Below are positions 54,608 to 64,000 of a DNA stretch of 64,000 bases, one piece after another (position 1 is the first letter of the stretch; each line of letters begins with the position of its first letter). A program made the position numbers and the translations under genes. Source of the DNA: Oceanospirillum maris DSM 6286 (GTDB lineage Bacteria > Pseudomonadota > Gammaproteobacteria > Pseudomonadales > Halomonadaceae); NCBI RefSeq assembly GCF_000422865.1, contig NZ_AUGW01000012.1, positions 102,280 to 166,279 of the forward strand, written 5' to 3'. The notes beneath the pieces are model-generated. The model was not told the DNA's origin, did no database searches, and worked only from the letters and a program-made list of their open reading frames with translations.

Positions 54608-57352
54608 TTAGAACTCTTCCCAATCATCATCAACACTGGGCTTAGCTATAGGTTTAGCAAATTCTTTACTCTTAGAAGACTTTAAGCTCACAGGACTTTT
54701 AATGGCTTCCCCCTTATATGCTGCAACTGGGGCAGAAGGTAGTAAGGGTATTGCCTGTGAATCATAATGTCCTTCATCACTAAGTTTGAATAAGCTAACA
54801 GAATTAACCAAGGAGCGAGCCTGCTCCTCTGTTGATTCTGCTGCGGCTGCGGCTTCTTCAACCAGAGCCGCGTTCTGCTGGGTCACTTCATCAATCTGAG
54901 TAATCGCCGAGTTCACTTGCTCAATACCAGAGCGCTGTTCAACCGATGCCGCAGAGATCTCCGTCATAATACTGGTGACCTGGCTGATCGCGTCAACAAT
55001 ATCTTTCATTGTTGACCCTGCATCATCGACCAGTTTAGAGCCTTCCTCAACCGTATCAACCGAAGTAACAATCAGCTCTTTAATCTCTTTAGCAGCCCCT
55101 GCACTTCTTTTCGCAAGATTGCGAACTTCCGTAGCAACCACGGCAAACCCACGGCCTTGTTCACCTGCCCTTGCCGCTTCAACCGCCGCATTTAGAGCCA
55201 AAATATTGGTCTGGAAGGCAATGCTATCAATAACACTGATAATCTCTTCCACTTGCTTAGAGTTATCACTAATCGTGCGCATCGTGCTGACCACTTGGCT
55301 AACCACATCGCCGCCTTTTTGAGCAATACGACTAGCACCTTGAGCGAGATTATTCGCTTGGGAAGCGTTCTCCGCATTCTGCTGAACGGTTGACGTGAGT
55401 TCTTCCATTGACGCTGCGGTTTCCTCAAGGCTTGAGGCTTGCTCTTCCGTACGCTGGGAAAGATCATTATTACCAGCAGAGATCTCACTAGCAGCAGTGT
55501 TAATCGCGTCAGACGCTTCTTTTATCTGAGTCACAATTTCAGAAATTTGATCAACGGTCGCATTAGCATCATTTTTAAGCTGCCCGAACATGCCGTCAAA
55601 ATCTTTATCGATACGCTCGGTCAAATCCCCCTTAGACATAGCGCTAAGTACTCGCGCCACCTCAGATAAGCCCTCGGATGTTGTTTCCATCAAGTTGTTC
55701 ATGCCATCCGCAAGTTCACGGAAAAAGCCTTCTTTACCTTCAGCATTAATTCGACGGTTGAAGTCCCCTCGCGAAGCTCCTTCAACAATATCGGCAATTT
55801 CCGCTTGAGCATGGGTTTCATTCGTCGTATCAGACCACTCAACAACCGTACCAAGGCGCTCACCATTCTCGTTAAAAATGGGGTTCGCGATGAAGGCAAA
55901 GTAACGGCCCGCAATAGAAATTCGGGTATGGCACGGGTTTTCTAGCGCCGCCAGCAAATGTCGTTGGTGCGCAGGGTCTTTGTGGAAGACGTCAATATTA
56001 GTGCCGATCAAGGTGTCTACAGCAAACTTTGGCAGCTCTTGTTGAATCAGCGCTTCTGATTCACGGAACATTCGACGCAGCGCATCATTGACATAGATAA
56101 TATCCAGATCGTTGTCAGCCATCATCACATTACTGGAGACGTTATCTAGAGCGTTACGAATACGGTGATTAATCTCGGACAGCGCACGCTGTTTCTCATT
56201 AGCCGCCTGTGTTTCAGCCTCGCGACGGAGAATTTCCGTCATATCACGCCATTCAACCACAAAACCAATACGGTTATCCGGGGAACCAATAGGATTAACT
56301 TCGAGATTAAAAGTGCTATCACCGATTTTCAGATTGGTGCTATGGGTCGTATTAAGATGCGTAAGGATATGGCGCTGCATATCAGGCTTTTTATGGAAGA
56401 CATCAATATTCTGTCCAATCAGATTTCCAGCATCGAAATGCGGCAGATCTTTCTGTATTTCCGATTCGTTATACTCAAGCATTTTGAGAATCGATTCATT
56501 CATATACAGAATATTGAGATCGGCATCAGAGATCATTACATTGGTATTAACAACATCAAGCCCCTTGCGAATGCGCTGGGTCTCTTCATGGAGCAGTTCT
56601 TGCTTCTCTTTAATTTCAGCTTCTGCCGCTTCCTGCAGCAAGCTATCGGTTAGATCCTGCCACTCAACAATATAACCGTTACGCTCACCATTGCTGGATA
56701 TAGGATGAACCACTAAGCTAAAGGCACTTTCACCAACATTAATACGCGCCTTATGGGCACCTGCTAGGCCTGTTAGCAATTTGCGCTGATAGCTCGGGTT
56801 TCGGTGGAAAATATCGATATTTTTGCCCACTAAGTTTGTAGCTTCAAAGTGTGGCAAGGTTTTCTGAAGATCAGGCTCGCGCTCTCTTAACATGCGTTGG
56901 ATAGAGGCATTAACGTAGATGATATTCAGATCTGTATCTGCAATCATTACGTTGGTATTTACAACATCAAGACCACGTTTAATACGCGCCATTTGATCAA
57001 ACTGACGCAGCTCTTTCTGACGTTTTTTACCGAGTTCCTCCTGAGCATCGACAAGAACGCGAATAATCGCACCAATCTCATTGTCGATAACAGGTTCTGA
57101 GTGCGCAGGCTTGCCCTCTGAAAAATGTTTCGCCAGCGCCATAAGCTGATGAACCGGTTGTTCTACCTGTGCCATAACCGTACGCGCACCGGCAAAAAGC
57201 ACGACTATTGCCGCCGCTTCTAATGCTATCGCCCAATACAATGTATTAGGGCTATCGCCTAAGAAGGTTACCAAAGCGCCGGCAGCTGTCAAACCACCGG
57301 TAGCAAAGGCTACACTGAGCAGTTTTGACCGTATCGATGTTTTTGTACTCAT
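54608..57352 (-). CDS. Methyl-accepting chemotaxis protein with three PAS domains
   Basis: The 914-residue receptor has two N-terminal membrane helices with almost no periplasmic loop. Three similar PAS domains follow (~115-240, ~258-385, ~397-520; each with [10 protein letters not shown]- or [12 protein letters not shown]-type start and NIDxFHK/R), then a HAMP-like region and the signalling hairpin ([20 protein letters not shown], then [11 protein letters not shown]). It ends with the pentapeptide DWEEF, which in related receptors (GWEEF in Aer2/McpB) recruits CheR. With no outer domain it likely senses an internal cue such as redox, oxygen or a small molecule in the PAS pockets. It sits between cheW and cheR. 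Confidence 0.93.
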   Translation of the reverse strand: MSTKTSIRSKLLSVAFATGGLTAAGALVTFLGDSPNTLYWAIALEAAAIVVLFAGARTVMAQVEQPVHQLMALAKHFSEGKPAHSEPVIDNEIGAIIRVLVDAQEELGKKRQKELRQFDQMARIKRGLDVVNTNVMIADTDLNIIYVNASIQRMLREREPDLQKTLPHFEATNLVGKNIDIFHRNPSYQRKLLTGLAGAHKARINVGESAFSLVVHPISSNGERNGYIVEWQDLTDSLLQEAAEAEIKEKQELLHEETQRIRKGLDVVNTNVMISDADLNILYMNESILKMLEYNESEIQKDLPHFDAGNLIGQNIDVFHKKPDMQRHILTHLNTTHSTNLKIGDSTFNLEVNPIGSPDNRIGFVVEWRDMTEILRREAETQAANEKQRALSEINHRIRNALDNVSSNVMMADNDLDIIYVNDALRRMFRESEALIQQELPKFAVDTLIGTNIDVFHKDPAHQRHLLAALENPCHTRISIAGRYFAFIANPIFNENGERLGTVVEWSDTTNETHAQAEIADIVEGASRGDFNRRINAEGKEGFFRELADGMNNLMETTSEGLSEVARVLSAMSKGDLTERIDKDFDGMFGQLKNDANATVDQISEIVTQIKEASDAINTAASEISAGNNDLSQRTEEQASSLEETAASMEELTSTVQQNAENASQANNLAQGASRIAQKGGDVVSQVVSTMRTISDNSKQVEEIISVIDSIAFQTNILALNAAVEAARAGEQGRGFAVVATEVRNLAKRSAGAAKEIKELIVTSVDTVEEGSKLVDDAGSTMKDIVDAISQVTSIMTEISAASVEQRSGIEQVNSAITQIDEVTQQNAALVEEAAAAAESTEEQARSLVNSVSLFKLSDEGHYDSQAIPLLPSAPVAAYKGEAIKSPVSLKSSKSKEFAKPIAKPSVDDDWEEF

Positions 57353-57408
57353 TGCCCGTTCTCCAACTGAACCTGCATCTTTAAATCACAAATCGTTTGT
57401 TTATTTTT

Positions 57409-57921
57409 TTAAATCGCGTCTGTACGCGTTTTATCAATAAGTGCCATTTCATCGCTAGACATCAACTTTTCAATATCTGCAATAATCAACATATGATCAT
57501 CAACCGTAGCCAAACCTAGAATATATTCAGAATCAAAATTAGCTGAAAAATCAGGGGGATTTTTGATCTGCTCGCCAGCTAAGCTAACAACGTCAGAAAC
57601 ACCGTCAACAACCATGCCCACAACCCGATCTTCTAAGTTAAGAACAATAACAATCGTGAATTCGTTGTAACTTGCTTCACCAAGGTTGAACTTAATACGC
57701 AGATCAATAATCGGCACAATGACACCACGAAGATTGATCACTCCCTTGATAAATAACGGAGCGTTAGCAATTTTAGTGACAGCGCCGTAGCCGCGAATTT
57801 CCTGCACTTTGAGGATATCGACAGCGTAGTGTTCTTCGCCCAAAGAGAAGGTCAGATATTCTTGGCCAAGTAATCGACCGTATTCAGTATTATCCTGACT
57901 CTCTACAATTCGTTCTGACAT
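57409..57921 (-). CDS. cheW: Chemotaxis coupling protein CheW
   Basis: The 170-residue protein has the CheW fold: [42 protein letters not shown] and [13 protein letters not shown]. It links receptors to CheA. I use ATG 57919-57921 (MSERIVESQ), which lies 13 bases after the cheA stop; a longer version would overlap cheA and add non-conserved residues. Confidence 0.93.
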   Translation of the reverse strand: MSERIVESQDNTEYGRLLGQEYLTFSLGEEHYAVDILKVQEIRGYGAVTKIANAPLFIKGVINLRGVIVPIIDLRIKFNLGEASYNEFTIVIVLNLEDRVVGMVVDGVSDVVSLAGEQIKNPPDFSANFDSEYILGLATVDDHMLIIADIEKLMSSDEMALIDKTRTDAI

Positions 57922-57934
57922 TCTTCTTAACCCC

Positions 57935-60568
57935 TTACGCCAGTATGCTATTTGGCTGTTTCTTAGTGCGCTTTTTATGCATGCCAATTAACTCTGAAAC
58001 ATCAAGAATAAGCGCCACTCGGCCTGTTCCTAGAATGGTAGCACCTGACACACCATCAACTTTGCGATAATTCGCTTCTAAACTCTTAATAACCACTTGC
58101 GACTGCCCAACTAAGTCGTCCACAAAGAGACCCACTCGTTTACCATTAGATTCAAGAATAATCATAATACCCTGCTGATAATCATCAAACGCAGCCGGCA
58201 TATTAAGTAACTCACCTAACTTAATAATAGGCAGGTATTCATCTCTAACGAAAATAACGGCACCTTCCCCTGAAACTGTCTTAATATCTGCAGGGTCAGG
58301 CTGCATGGAGCCAATAATACTGGTCAGGGGAATAATATAAATTTCGTCACCAAGAGCAATCTGAAGGCCATCGAGGATAGCAAGGGTTAATGGCAATCGA
58401 ATGCTAATACGACTACCGATGCCCTCCACCGATTCAATTTCAAGTCGTCCGCCTAAGGATGTAATGTTTCTCTTAACTACATCCATGCCGACACCACGGC
58501 CAGACACATCAGTAACTTCCGCAGCAGTCGAAAAACCAGGAGCAAAGATCAATTGCCAAACATCAGCGTCCGGCATGGTCTCTGTTACTGGAAGCCCTTT
58601 TTCTTGCGCCTTAGATAAAATCCGCTCACGGTTCAAGCCCGCACCATCATCTTGAACTTCAACGACAATATTGCCACCTTGATGGGAGGCCCTAAGAAGA
58701 ATCGTACCTGTAGCCTCTTTACCTGCAGCGATGCGTTCTGCTGGAGATTCAACGCCATGATCAAGGCTATTACGAATAAGGTGAGTAAGAGGATCGGTCA
58801 GCTTTTCGATCATACTGCGATCAAGCTCAGTATTCTCGCCCAGCATTTCAAGCTTCACTTTTTTGTCCAGTTTTCCGGCAAGATCACGAACAACCCTAGG
58901 GAAACGGCTAAACACAATGCTAATCGGCATCATCCGTATCGACATGACAGAGTCTTGTAAATCACGGGTATTACGTTCTAGCTGAGCTAGCCCGTTAGCC
59001 ATCTTCTCATGCAGAATGGGATCAACCTCAGAGGCCATTTGAGCCAGCATCGCTTGAGTAATCACTAACTCACCCACTTGATTGATCAGTTGATCAACTT
59101 TTTCCACGCTAACGCGAATGGAAGACTCCGTCGCATTATTCTTGACCGCAGGTGACGCCCCTTTTGATTGAGGCAGAGCCTTAGACTCTGCTTTGGCAGC
59201 TCTGATATTCGTCTTTTTAGCGTTAACAGGCTTGTCTCGAACAGCGCTACCAGCAACAGCAGACGACTTAGACTCTTGGGTCGTGGCTGAGTTATTGTGC
59301 TGACCTGAATCTTTAACCGGTTCAAAAAAGCCATAACCATCAAATTCTGTTTGTCCTTCCGGCGCGTTAAGATTTTCTTCCTTGTGTTTGCCTTTCCCTA
59401 CACCCTCGCCGCCATCGCCAATGCTATCGATAGACTCTACCGTGGGACCTGATAAGTCATCTTCATCGTCAAAAAAGCCATAACCTAGATCTGGCGCCTC
59501 GACAGGCATTTCAGACGAAAGAGAGGCCGGCAAAGCTTCCCTCGAGATAGCGTCGCTATCTGCACATTCTACACTAGGGTCAGCAAGCTCATCCTCAGGT
59601 AGATCAAAGAAACCATAACCCAGATCATCATCGGATGATTCTTCGGTATCGCCCGCAAAATTATCTAAGTCATCAAAAAATCCATAGCCTAGTTCATCTT
59701 CTATACTTTCGGTGCCAACGGCTTCAAAGAAGCCAAAACTACCATCCCGGGCCGATAATTCCTCGTCAATCGATAAAGACTCTTCTGGCACCATAAAGGT
59801 GATCAAATCTTTTAAGTCTTCTTTACTTGAATCTGTTTGTATCGAGAATAACCAATCTTGAGAGTTTTCAGACGGTGCATCAATAATCGTTAAATCACCC
59901 AGCTCTTTTAAAGAATCAAAGAGCATATCAAGCTCGTCACCTGGCGCGGGGAAACGTACAATATAAGACTGTGTTAGGGGCGTTTCTGAGGGCGTATAGT
60001 CTGGGGCAAACGTCTCTAACTCAACAGAGCTCAGTGCTGTTGAATCAATCGCTTCTGAGTTAATAGCGCCTGGATCAGACGCTGGCGAACCAAATACAGC
60101 CGAATTAGATTCAGGTTCAAGGATCATCGATCTAGAAGCGATAGAGTCAGGCACAACGGCGCCAGCATTGCTGTTTTGCGCGAGCTCTAACTGACGATTT
60201 AACTCTTTAATCACTGCATCAGCAAGCTCTGTATCCGGTTCTTCTTCGTTTTGGTGGGCTGCAAGCATCCCACCTAAAACATCACCTGCTTGAAGCGTCA
60301 CATCAACCATCGCATCCGTTAATGCAGTCTCCCCCTTGCGCACTAAATCAAGCAAGGTTTCAAGCTCATGGGTTACGGCGGTCATGTCGTTAAAGCCAAA
60401 TGTACCGCTATTCCCTTTTATTGAGTGAGCCGCACGAAATACAGCGTTCATATCATCCATATCAGGATTCTGAACATCCATATTGAGCATCAAACTTTCC
60501 ATCGTTGTCAGATGCTCGGCAGTCTCTTCGAAAAAGAGCTGGTTGAACTGGCTTAAATCAAACGACAT
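57935..60568 (-). CDS. cheA: Chemotaxis sensor kinase CheA
   Basis: The 877-residue kinase has an HPt domain (phospho-His48 in AAHSIKG) and a small domain around residues 200-265 that may bind response regulators. A long acidic linker (270-420) carries five GYGFF-like motifs at about 277, 293, 316, 361 and 410. The dimerisation, ATPase ([20 protein letters not shown] and GRGVGMDV boxes) and C-terminal CheW-like domains follow. It phosphorylates CheY, CheB and possibly the partner-switch regulator. The repeated motifs are unusual and may be docking sites. Confidence 0.95.
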   Translation of the reverse strand: MSFDLSQFNQLFFEETAEHLTTMESLMLNMDVQNPDMDDMNAVFRAAHSIKGNSGTFGFNDMTAVTHELETLLDLVRKGETALTDAMVDVTLQAGDVLGGMLAAHQNEEEPDTELADAVIKELNRQLELAQNSNAGAVVPDSIASRSMILEPESNSAVFGSPASDPGAINSEAIDSTALSSVELETFAPDYTPSETPLTQSYIVRFPAPGDELDMLFDSLKELGDLTIIDAPSENSQDWLFSIQTDSSKEDLKDLITFMVPEESLSIDEELSARDGSFGFFEAVGTESIEDELGYGFFDDLDNFAGDTEESSDDDLGYGFFDLPEDELADPSVECADSDAISREALPASLSSEMPVEAPDLGYGFFDDEDDLSGPTVESIDSIGDGGEGVGKGKHKEENLNAPEGQTEFDGYGFFEPVKDSGQHNNSATTQESKSSAVAGSAVRDKPVNAKKTNIRAAKAESKALPQSKGASPAVKNNATESSIRVSVEKVDQLINQVGELVITQAMLAQMASEVDPILHEKMANGLAQLERNTRDLQDSVMSIRMMPISIVFSRFPRVVRDLAGKLDKKVKLEMLGENTELDRSMIEKLTDPLTHLIRNSLDHGVESPAERIAAGKEATGTILLRASHQGGNIVVEVQDDGAGLNRERILSKAQEKGLPVTETMPDADVWQLIFAPGFSTAAEVTDVSGRGVGMDVVKRNITSLGGRLEIESVEGIGSRISIRLPLTLAILDGLQIALGDEIYIIPLTSIIGSMQPDPADIKTVSGEGAVIFVRDEYLPIIKLGELLNMPAAFDDYQQGIMIILESNGKRVGLFVDDLVGQSQVVIKSLEANYRKVDGVSGATILGTGRVALILDVSELIGMHKKRTKKQPNSILA

Positions 60569-60599
60569 TAGATACCATCCGCTTTCATAGCTTTAGAGG

Positions 60600-60965
60600 T
60601 TAACCCAGTACTTTTTTCACAACTTCTAAAAGCTTAGCAGGATCAAAGGGCTTAACTAACCAGCCTGTTGCTCTTGCTGCTCGCCCCTTTGTTTTCATAT
60701 CATCACTGGATTCTGTGGTTAACATGAGAATGGGAGTACGGCTGTATTGTGGTAGCGCCCGCAAAGACTTAATCAGCGTAAGACCGTCCATCTTTGGCAT
60801 ATTTTGGTCTGTTAAAACAAGATCAAACTGGCCCGACTTAGCTTTATTTAAACCGTCTTGCCCATCGACTGCTTCGACAACTTCATACCCTGCGCCTTTG
60901 AGGGTGAAAGCCACCATCTGACGAATTGAGGCTGCGTCGTCTACCGTCAGAATTTTTTTGGCCAT
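60600..60965 (-). CDS. cheY: Chemotaxis response regulator CheY
   Basis: The 121-residue single receiver domain reads MAKKILTVDDAASIRQMV, with phospho-Asp53 in VLTDQNMPKMDG, the Thr in MLTTESS and Lys in WLVKPF. I use ATG 60963-60965; a GTG five codons upstream is also in frame. It lies between the MCP/CheZ-like gene and cheA, as CheY2 does in P. aeruginosa. Confidence 0.94.
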   Translation of the reverse strand: MAKKILTVDDAASIRQMVAFTLKGAGYEVVEAVDGQDGLNKAKSGQFDLVLTDQNMPKMDGLTLIKSLRALPQYSRTPILMLTTESSDDMKTKGRAARATGWLVKPFDPAKLLEVVKKVLG

Positions 60966-60987
60966 AAATTCATCCACCACCTAATTT

Positions 60988-62190
60988 TTAAAAGAGTTCA
61001 ATATCACCAGAATCCATGTTGCCATGGGAAACTGGACTATGTTTCATGCTATCTATCTTTGAACGGGCTTCCTGCAATTTTTCTCTGATATGCTGAAGAA
61101 TTTCGCAAGAAGAACGCCCGCTATCATCTTTGGTCAAATGGGAGAGTTCATCCATTAACACGTGAATAGCATCTAATCGACTATCCGTATGATCCAATAA
61201 TTGGCTTGTCATATCTTGGAACTGCAAGCCTGTTGTCGCTTGATTGATATTCTCTGATACTTCAGCAGCGAGCACGCTTTGCGATGACAGCGCTTCTGAT
61301 GACTCATGATTAATACACTCTAGCTGCTCTAGGACCTGTTCAATTCGTCGCTTTGACTCACTCGCAAAGCCCATATCAACAGATGATATTTTCTGAATTG
61401 AAGTATCCGCATTGGAAAAAGAGCTGTGTAAATTTGTCATTAATGAGCGAATTTGATCACTAAAATGCGCCGTTTTCTGAGACAATGAACGTACCTCATC
61501 GGCGACCACGGCAAACCCTCTACCGGCTTCCCCTGCACGAGCAGCTTCAATGGCAGCATTCAAGGCTAAAAGGTTCGTTTGATTGGCGATTTCATCAATC
61601 TCGTCAAGAAGCTTAACAATTCCGCCTATCTTGCTCGCCATATCATCCATGATTTCAACGAGCCCCATGGCAAACTTACTGGCTTGCACGGCGTTATCCA
61701 TAAAGATTTCAAAGGTTTCTGTTGTGTCGTGAATAAAGCCAGAAAAAATGGAGTCCACATTTTCACCCGCCGACATATGCTGCGCAATTCTATCGGTTAA
61801 TGCCTGCTGTTCTTGTGTTTTCTGATGCACTTGAGTGAAATTACCAATGAGCTGGCCAATCGCATCATTAAGCAGTGTTTTAACTTGAACGATCTCTTCT
61901 CGGGACTCTTTAAGCTCTTGGGAAAGCCCGGTAGAAAATGCATTAAAAGTCTCAGCCGTTTGCCGAGCAAATAATAGATCAGCGTTTGCGTTATCATCAT
62001 CACTATTGGCTGTTACTTTATTAGAAAAATAAACGATAGCAGCAAAAACAATTATAGCGGCTGAAAAAACAAGGTTATCGTTCAACGTTAGGTAACGGCC
62101 TAGAACCCAAATTAAACTCGAAACAAAAAAACCACTAACCAATGACATCACTGAGACAGAAACCGCCCCGGGGTTTGTAGCACGATTCAT
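60988..62190 (-). CDS. Membrane MCP-signalling protein with CheZ-like D-x3-Q motif
   Basis: The 400-residue protein has two N-terminal membrane helices (~13-30 and ~40-56), no sensory domain, and an MCP signalling hairpin ([20 protein letters not shown], then [11 protein letters not shown], residues ~202-233). Toward the C-terminus [14 protein letters not shown] (321-334) carries Asp326 and Gln330, spaced as the catalytic D-x3-Q of CheZ (QDLTGQ in E. coli). The last residues GDIELF could bind a receiver, as the CheZ tail does. It is directly upstream of cheY. A combined receptor-like and CheY-phosphatase role is inferred; it may be simply an atypical MCP. Confidence 0.85.
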   Translation of the reverse strand: MNRATNPGAVSVSVMSLVSGFFVSSLIWVLGRYLTLNDNLVFSAAIIVFAAIVYFSNKVTANSDDDNANADLLFARQTAETFNAFSTGLSQELKESREEIVQVKTLLNDAIGQLIGNFTQVHQKTQEQQALTDRIAQHMSAGENVDSIFSGFIHDTTETFEIFMDNAVQASKFAMGLVEIMDDMASKIGGIVKLLDEIDEIANQTNLLALNAAIEAARAGEAGRGFAVVADEVRSLSQKTAHFSDQIRSLMTNLHSSFSNADTSIQKISSVDMGFASESKRRIEQVLEQLECINHESSEALSSQSVLAAEVSENINQATTGLQFQDMTSQLLDHTDSRLDAIHVLMDELSHLTKDDSGRSSCEILQHIREKLQEARSKIDSMKHSPVSHGNMDSGDIELF

Positions 62191-62419
62191 CCAAAACTCC
62201 TGTAACTAAAACACAGCATGATCTACGGGGCTTAATTTACTATAAAAAGGCGAGATAAAGGCATAAGCTCGACCTAAAAGAGGCTACATATTGCATCAAA
62301 AAACGAGTTTCCCATTGAAAATGCAGCACTTTTTTAAGCATAGCGTAAATATACGCGAATAAAGTTAATAAAAAAGCCTTACTCGTCACTTTCTTTTCGG
62401 CATCTATCTGTTCAAACAG

Positions 62420-64000
62420 TCATTTATTTCCTTTTAACCAATCATTTAAGGCATCAAATGGCATTGGGCGTCCATAAAGCCAACCCTGCTGCATTTGCGC
62501 ACCTTTACCAATAAGGTAGTCAGCCTGCGCTTGAGTTTCAACACCTTCCGCAATTACGCTAAGTTGCATACTCTCTGCAATTGACAGAATCGCATCAACC
62601 AAGATTTTATCACCAAAATCTTTATCAAGATCAGAGACAAAGCTCTTATCGATTTTAATGGTTGTCAGCGGTAACTGTTTTAAATAACTCAATGAAGAAT
62701 AGCCCGTACCGAAATCATCAATCGCCACACCAAACCCTTGATGCCGGAGATTCTTCAGTTTGGTTACGGAATCACCACTGGGGTCAAGAAATAGAGATTC
62801 AGTCACTTCTAAAGTCACATGACTAGAAGGCAGGTCATATTGCTGCAAAATATCAATAAAGTGTTCAGTATGGGGGGAATCCGTGCCTATTTGCTTAGAG
62901 GACAAGTTGATGGCAACCCCTAAGTCAGGGTATTGCTTATGGATTTTTGCGATATCACGCACAGCTTGCTCAAAAACCCATCCCCCTAAGGTAATAATCA
63001 GCCCAGTCTCTTCTGCTAAGGGGATAAATTGATCCGGAGAAATACGCCCCTGCTCGGGATGATTCCAACGCACGAGTGCTTCAACCTTTACGGCCTTGCC
63101 TTGATGATCAACGATAGGCTGATAATGAACTTCGAATTCATGCCTTATCAGTGCGATACGTAAGTCATTTTGCAATGACTGACGTCGCTCCGCTTCATGC
63201 TGCATTTCAGGTGTAAAGAAACGATAAGTACGTCGACCAGCAGATTTAGCCGCATACATCGCTTGGTCTGCATTTTGTAAAATCCGAGTCAACTCATCAC
63301 CGTCATCGGGGAAAATAGTGACACCGATACTGGCAGAGATGTGTGCCGCATTACCATGAAGTAGAAAGGTCTTTGATAGCGCCTCAATAATTTTTTCAGC
63401 GACCTTACCCACATGCTCAATAGAATGGATAGCAGGAATCATAACCGTAAACTCATCACCACCGAGTCGTGCAACGGTATCTGCTTCACGGGTATATTTT
63501 TTCAGTCTTTGCGCCACTTCTTTCAGCAGATGATCACCAGCCTCATGTCCTAAGGTATCATTGACTTCTTTGAAGTGATCAAGATCGATAAACATCAAAG
63601 CGCCACGATCTTTTGAGTAGCGATTACAGGAATTAATGGCCTGAGTCAGCCGGTCATTGAACAATACGCGGTTTGGCAGCGCCGTAAGCGCATCGTAATT
63701 CGCTTGATAACGAATCAACTCCTCTTTCTCTTTACGATCTGTAATATCAGAGAAAACCGCCACGTAATTTTCAAGCTCGTTAAAACGGTTTCTTAGTGCG
63801 GTTATTGATAGCCACTCAACATAAAGTTCACCGTTTTTCTTCCGATTCCAAACCTCACCCTGCCAGCGCCCTCTTTCATTAAGTCCTTCCCACATTTGGG
63901 CATAAAACTCAGCGCTTTGCTTGCCAGAACTAAGAAGCGCAGGCGTCTCACCGATAACCTCTTCTGACTTATAGCCTGTGATTCGACTGAAGGCATCATT
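62420..64000 (-). CDS. PAS-GGDEF-EAL cyclic-di-GMP enzyme (partial, 5' end beyond window)
   Basis: The frame is open to the right edge. The visible ~526 residues begin inside a PAS domain (NDAFSRITGYKSEEVIGETP), continue with a GGDEF domain (RLGGDEFTVMIPA, intact active site) and end with an EAL domain (VEALVRWNHPE, the EVTESL and DDFGTGYSSL segments, EGVETQAQADYL). In the EAL box the expected EAL is read as VEALVRW, so catalysis may be retained. It can thus make and/or degrade c-di-GMP. Together with the HD-GYP-like and chemotaxis genes it suggests c-di-GMP control of motility. Confidence 0.92.
   Translation of the reverse strand, partial: NDAFSRITGYKSEEVIGETPALLSSGKQSAEFYAQMWEGLNERGRWQGEVWNRKKNGELYVEWLSITALRNRFNELENYVAVFSDITDRKEKEELIRYQANYDALTALPNRVLFNDRLTQAINSCNRYSKDRGALMFIDLDHFKEVNDTLGHEAGDHLLKEVAQRLKKYTREADTVARLGGDEFTVMIPAIHSIEHVGKVAEKIIEALSKTFLLHGNAAHISASIGVTIFPDDGDELTRILQNADQAMYAAKSAGRRTYRFFTPEMQHEAERRQSLQNDLRIALIRHEFEVHYQPIVDHQGKAVKVEALVRWNHPEQGRISPDQFIPLAEETGLIITLGGWVFEQAVRDIAKIHKQYPDLGVAINLSSKQIGTDSPHTEHFIDILQQYDLPSSHVTLEVTESLFLDPSGDSVTKLKNLRHQGFGVAIDDFGTGYSSLSYLKQLPLTTIKIDKSFVSDLDKDFGDKILVDAILSIAESMQLSVIAEGVETQAQADYLIGKGAQMQQGWLYGRPMPFDALNDWLKGNK

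Noticed and set aside
54975-56675. Plus-strand frames opposite the chemoreceptor gene
   Set aside because: They are antisense to conserved PAS and MCP domains, and their products show no family motifs.

Overview
The window looks like chromosomal DNA from a free-living, motile, probably marine gammaproteobacterium. The evidence is the gene order uvrY-uvrC-pgsA-tRNA(Gly,Cys,Leu), which is also found in E. coli, together with a TyrR-type regulator, a BCCT osmolyte carrier, a TAXI-type TRAP transporter and a chemotaxis cluster ordered like the Pseudomonas aeruginosa che2 cluster. No phage, insertion sequence, CRISPR array or plasmid module was seen. Both edges cut a gene: a coiled-coil protein on the left and a PAS-GGDEF-EAL protein on the right.

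Layout. 1-5.2 kb: partial coiled-coil protein, BCCT transporter, cytosolic 5'-nucleotidase, stand-alone cobyrinate a,c-diamide synthase. 5.4-12.2 kb, minus strand: a complete coenzyme F420 operon, cofG-cofH-cofD-cofC-cofE-npdG, followed by a Mer-like F420-dependent LLM oxidoreductase. 12.5-13.1 kb: a RutR-like TetR regulator. 13.4-17.7 kb, plus strand: M20 amidohydrolase (ureidopropionase type), NCS1 nucleobase permease and dihydropyrimidinase. 17.9-24.0 kb: an ABC importer operon with a cytoplasmic alkaline-phosphatase-superfamily enzyme, a HAD phosphatase and a divergent GntR/UTRA regulator. 24.1-31.8 kb: CcoG, a MocR regulator, a periplasmic-binding-like protein, an AraC regulator with a very long C-terminal extension, and a response regulator. 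31.8-40.5 kb: UspA, TRAP permease, TAXI binding protein, sensor kinase, second TAXI binding protein, unknown protein. 41-49 kb: tRNAs and conserved housekeeping genes. 49.4-62.2 kb: cyclic-nucleotide-binding protein, a REC-PP2C-ATPase/STAS partner switch, and cheB-cheD-cheR-mcp-cheW-cheA-cheY-mcp.

Main hypothesis. The F420 operon and the pyrimidine-ring hydrolysis operon diverge around one RutR-like gene. Each has the same 7-2-7 palindrome (TTTACCAnnTGGTAAA type) upstream of its first gene, close to the E. coli RutR operator. No PydA/PydX dihydropyrimidine dehydrogenase and no rutA are present in the window. I infer a reductive pyrimidine (or related cyclic ureide) catabolic pathway in which NpdG passes NADPH electrons to F420, the LLM enzyme uses F420H2 to reduce the ring, dihydropyrimidinase opens it, and the M20 enzyme releases the amino acid. 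The gene layout and palindromes are seen directly. The reaction assigned to the LLM enzyme is inference.

Other points of interest are an in-frame TGA that removes the conserved C-terminus of the STAS protein beside the chemotaxis cluster, an MCP-like protein carrying a CheZ-type D-x3-Q motif just upstream of cheY, five GYGFF-type motifs in CheA, an AraC regulator fused to a region resembling the helical part of COG3899 signalling ATPases, intrinsic terminators inside the TRAP and chemotaxis operons, and short tandem repeats at several gene ends.
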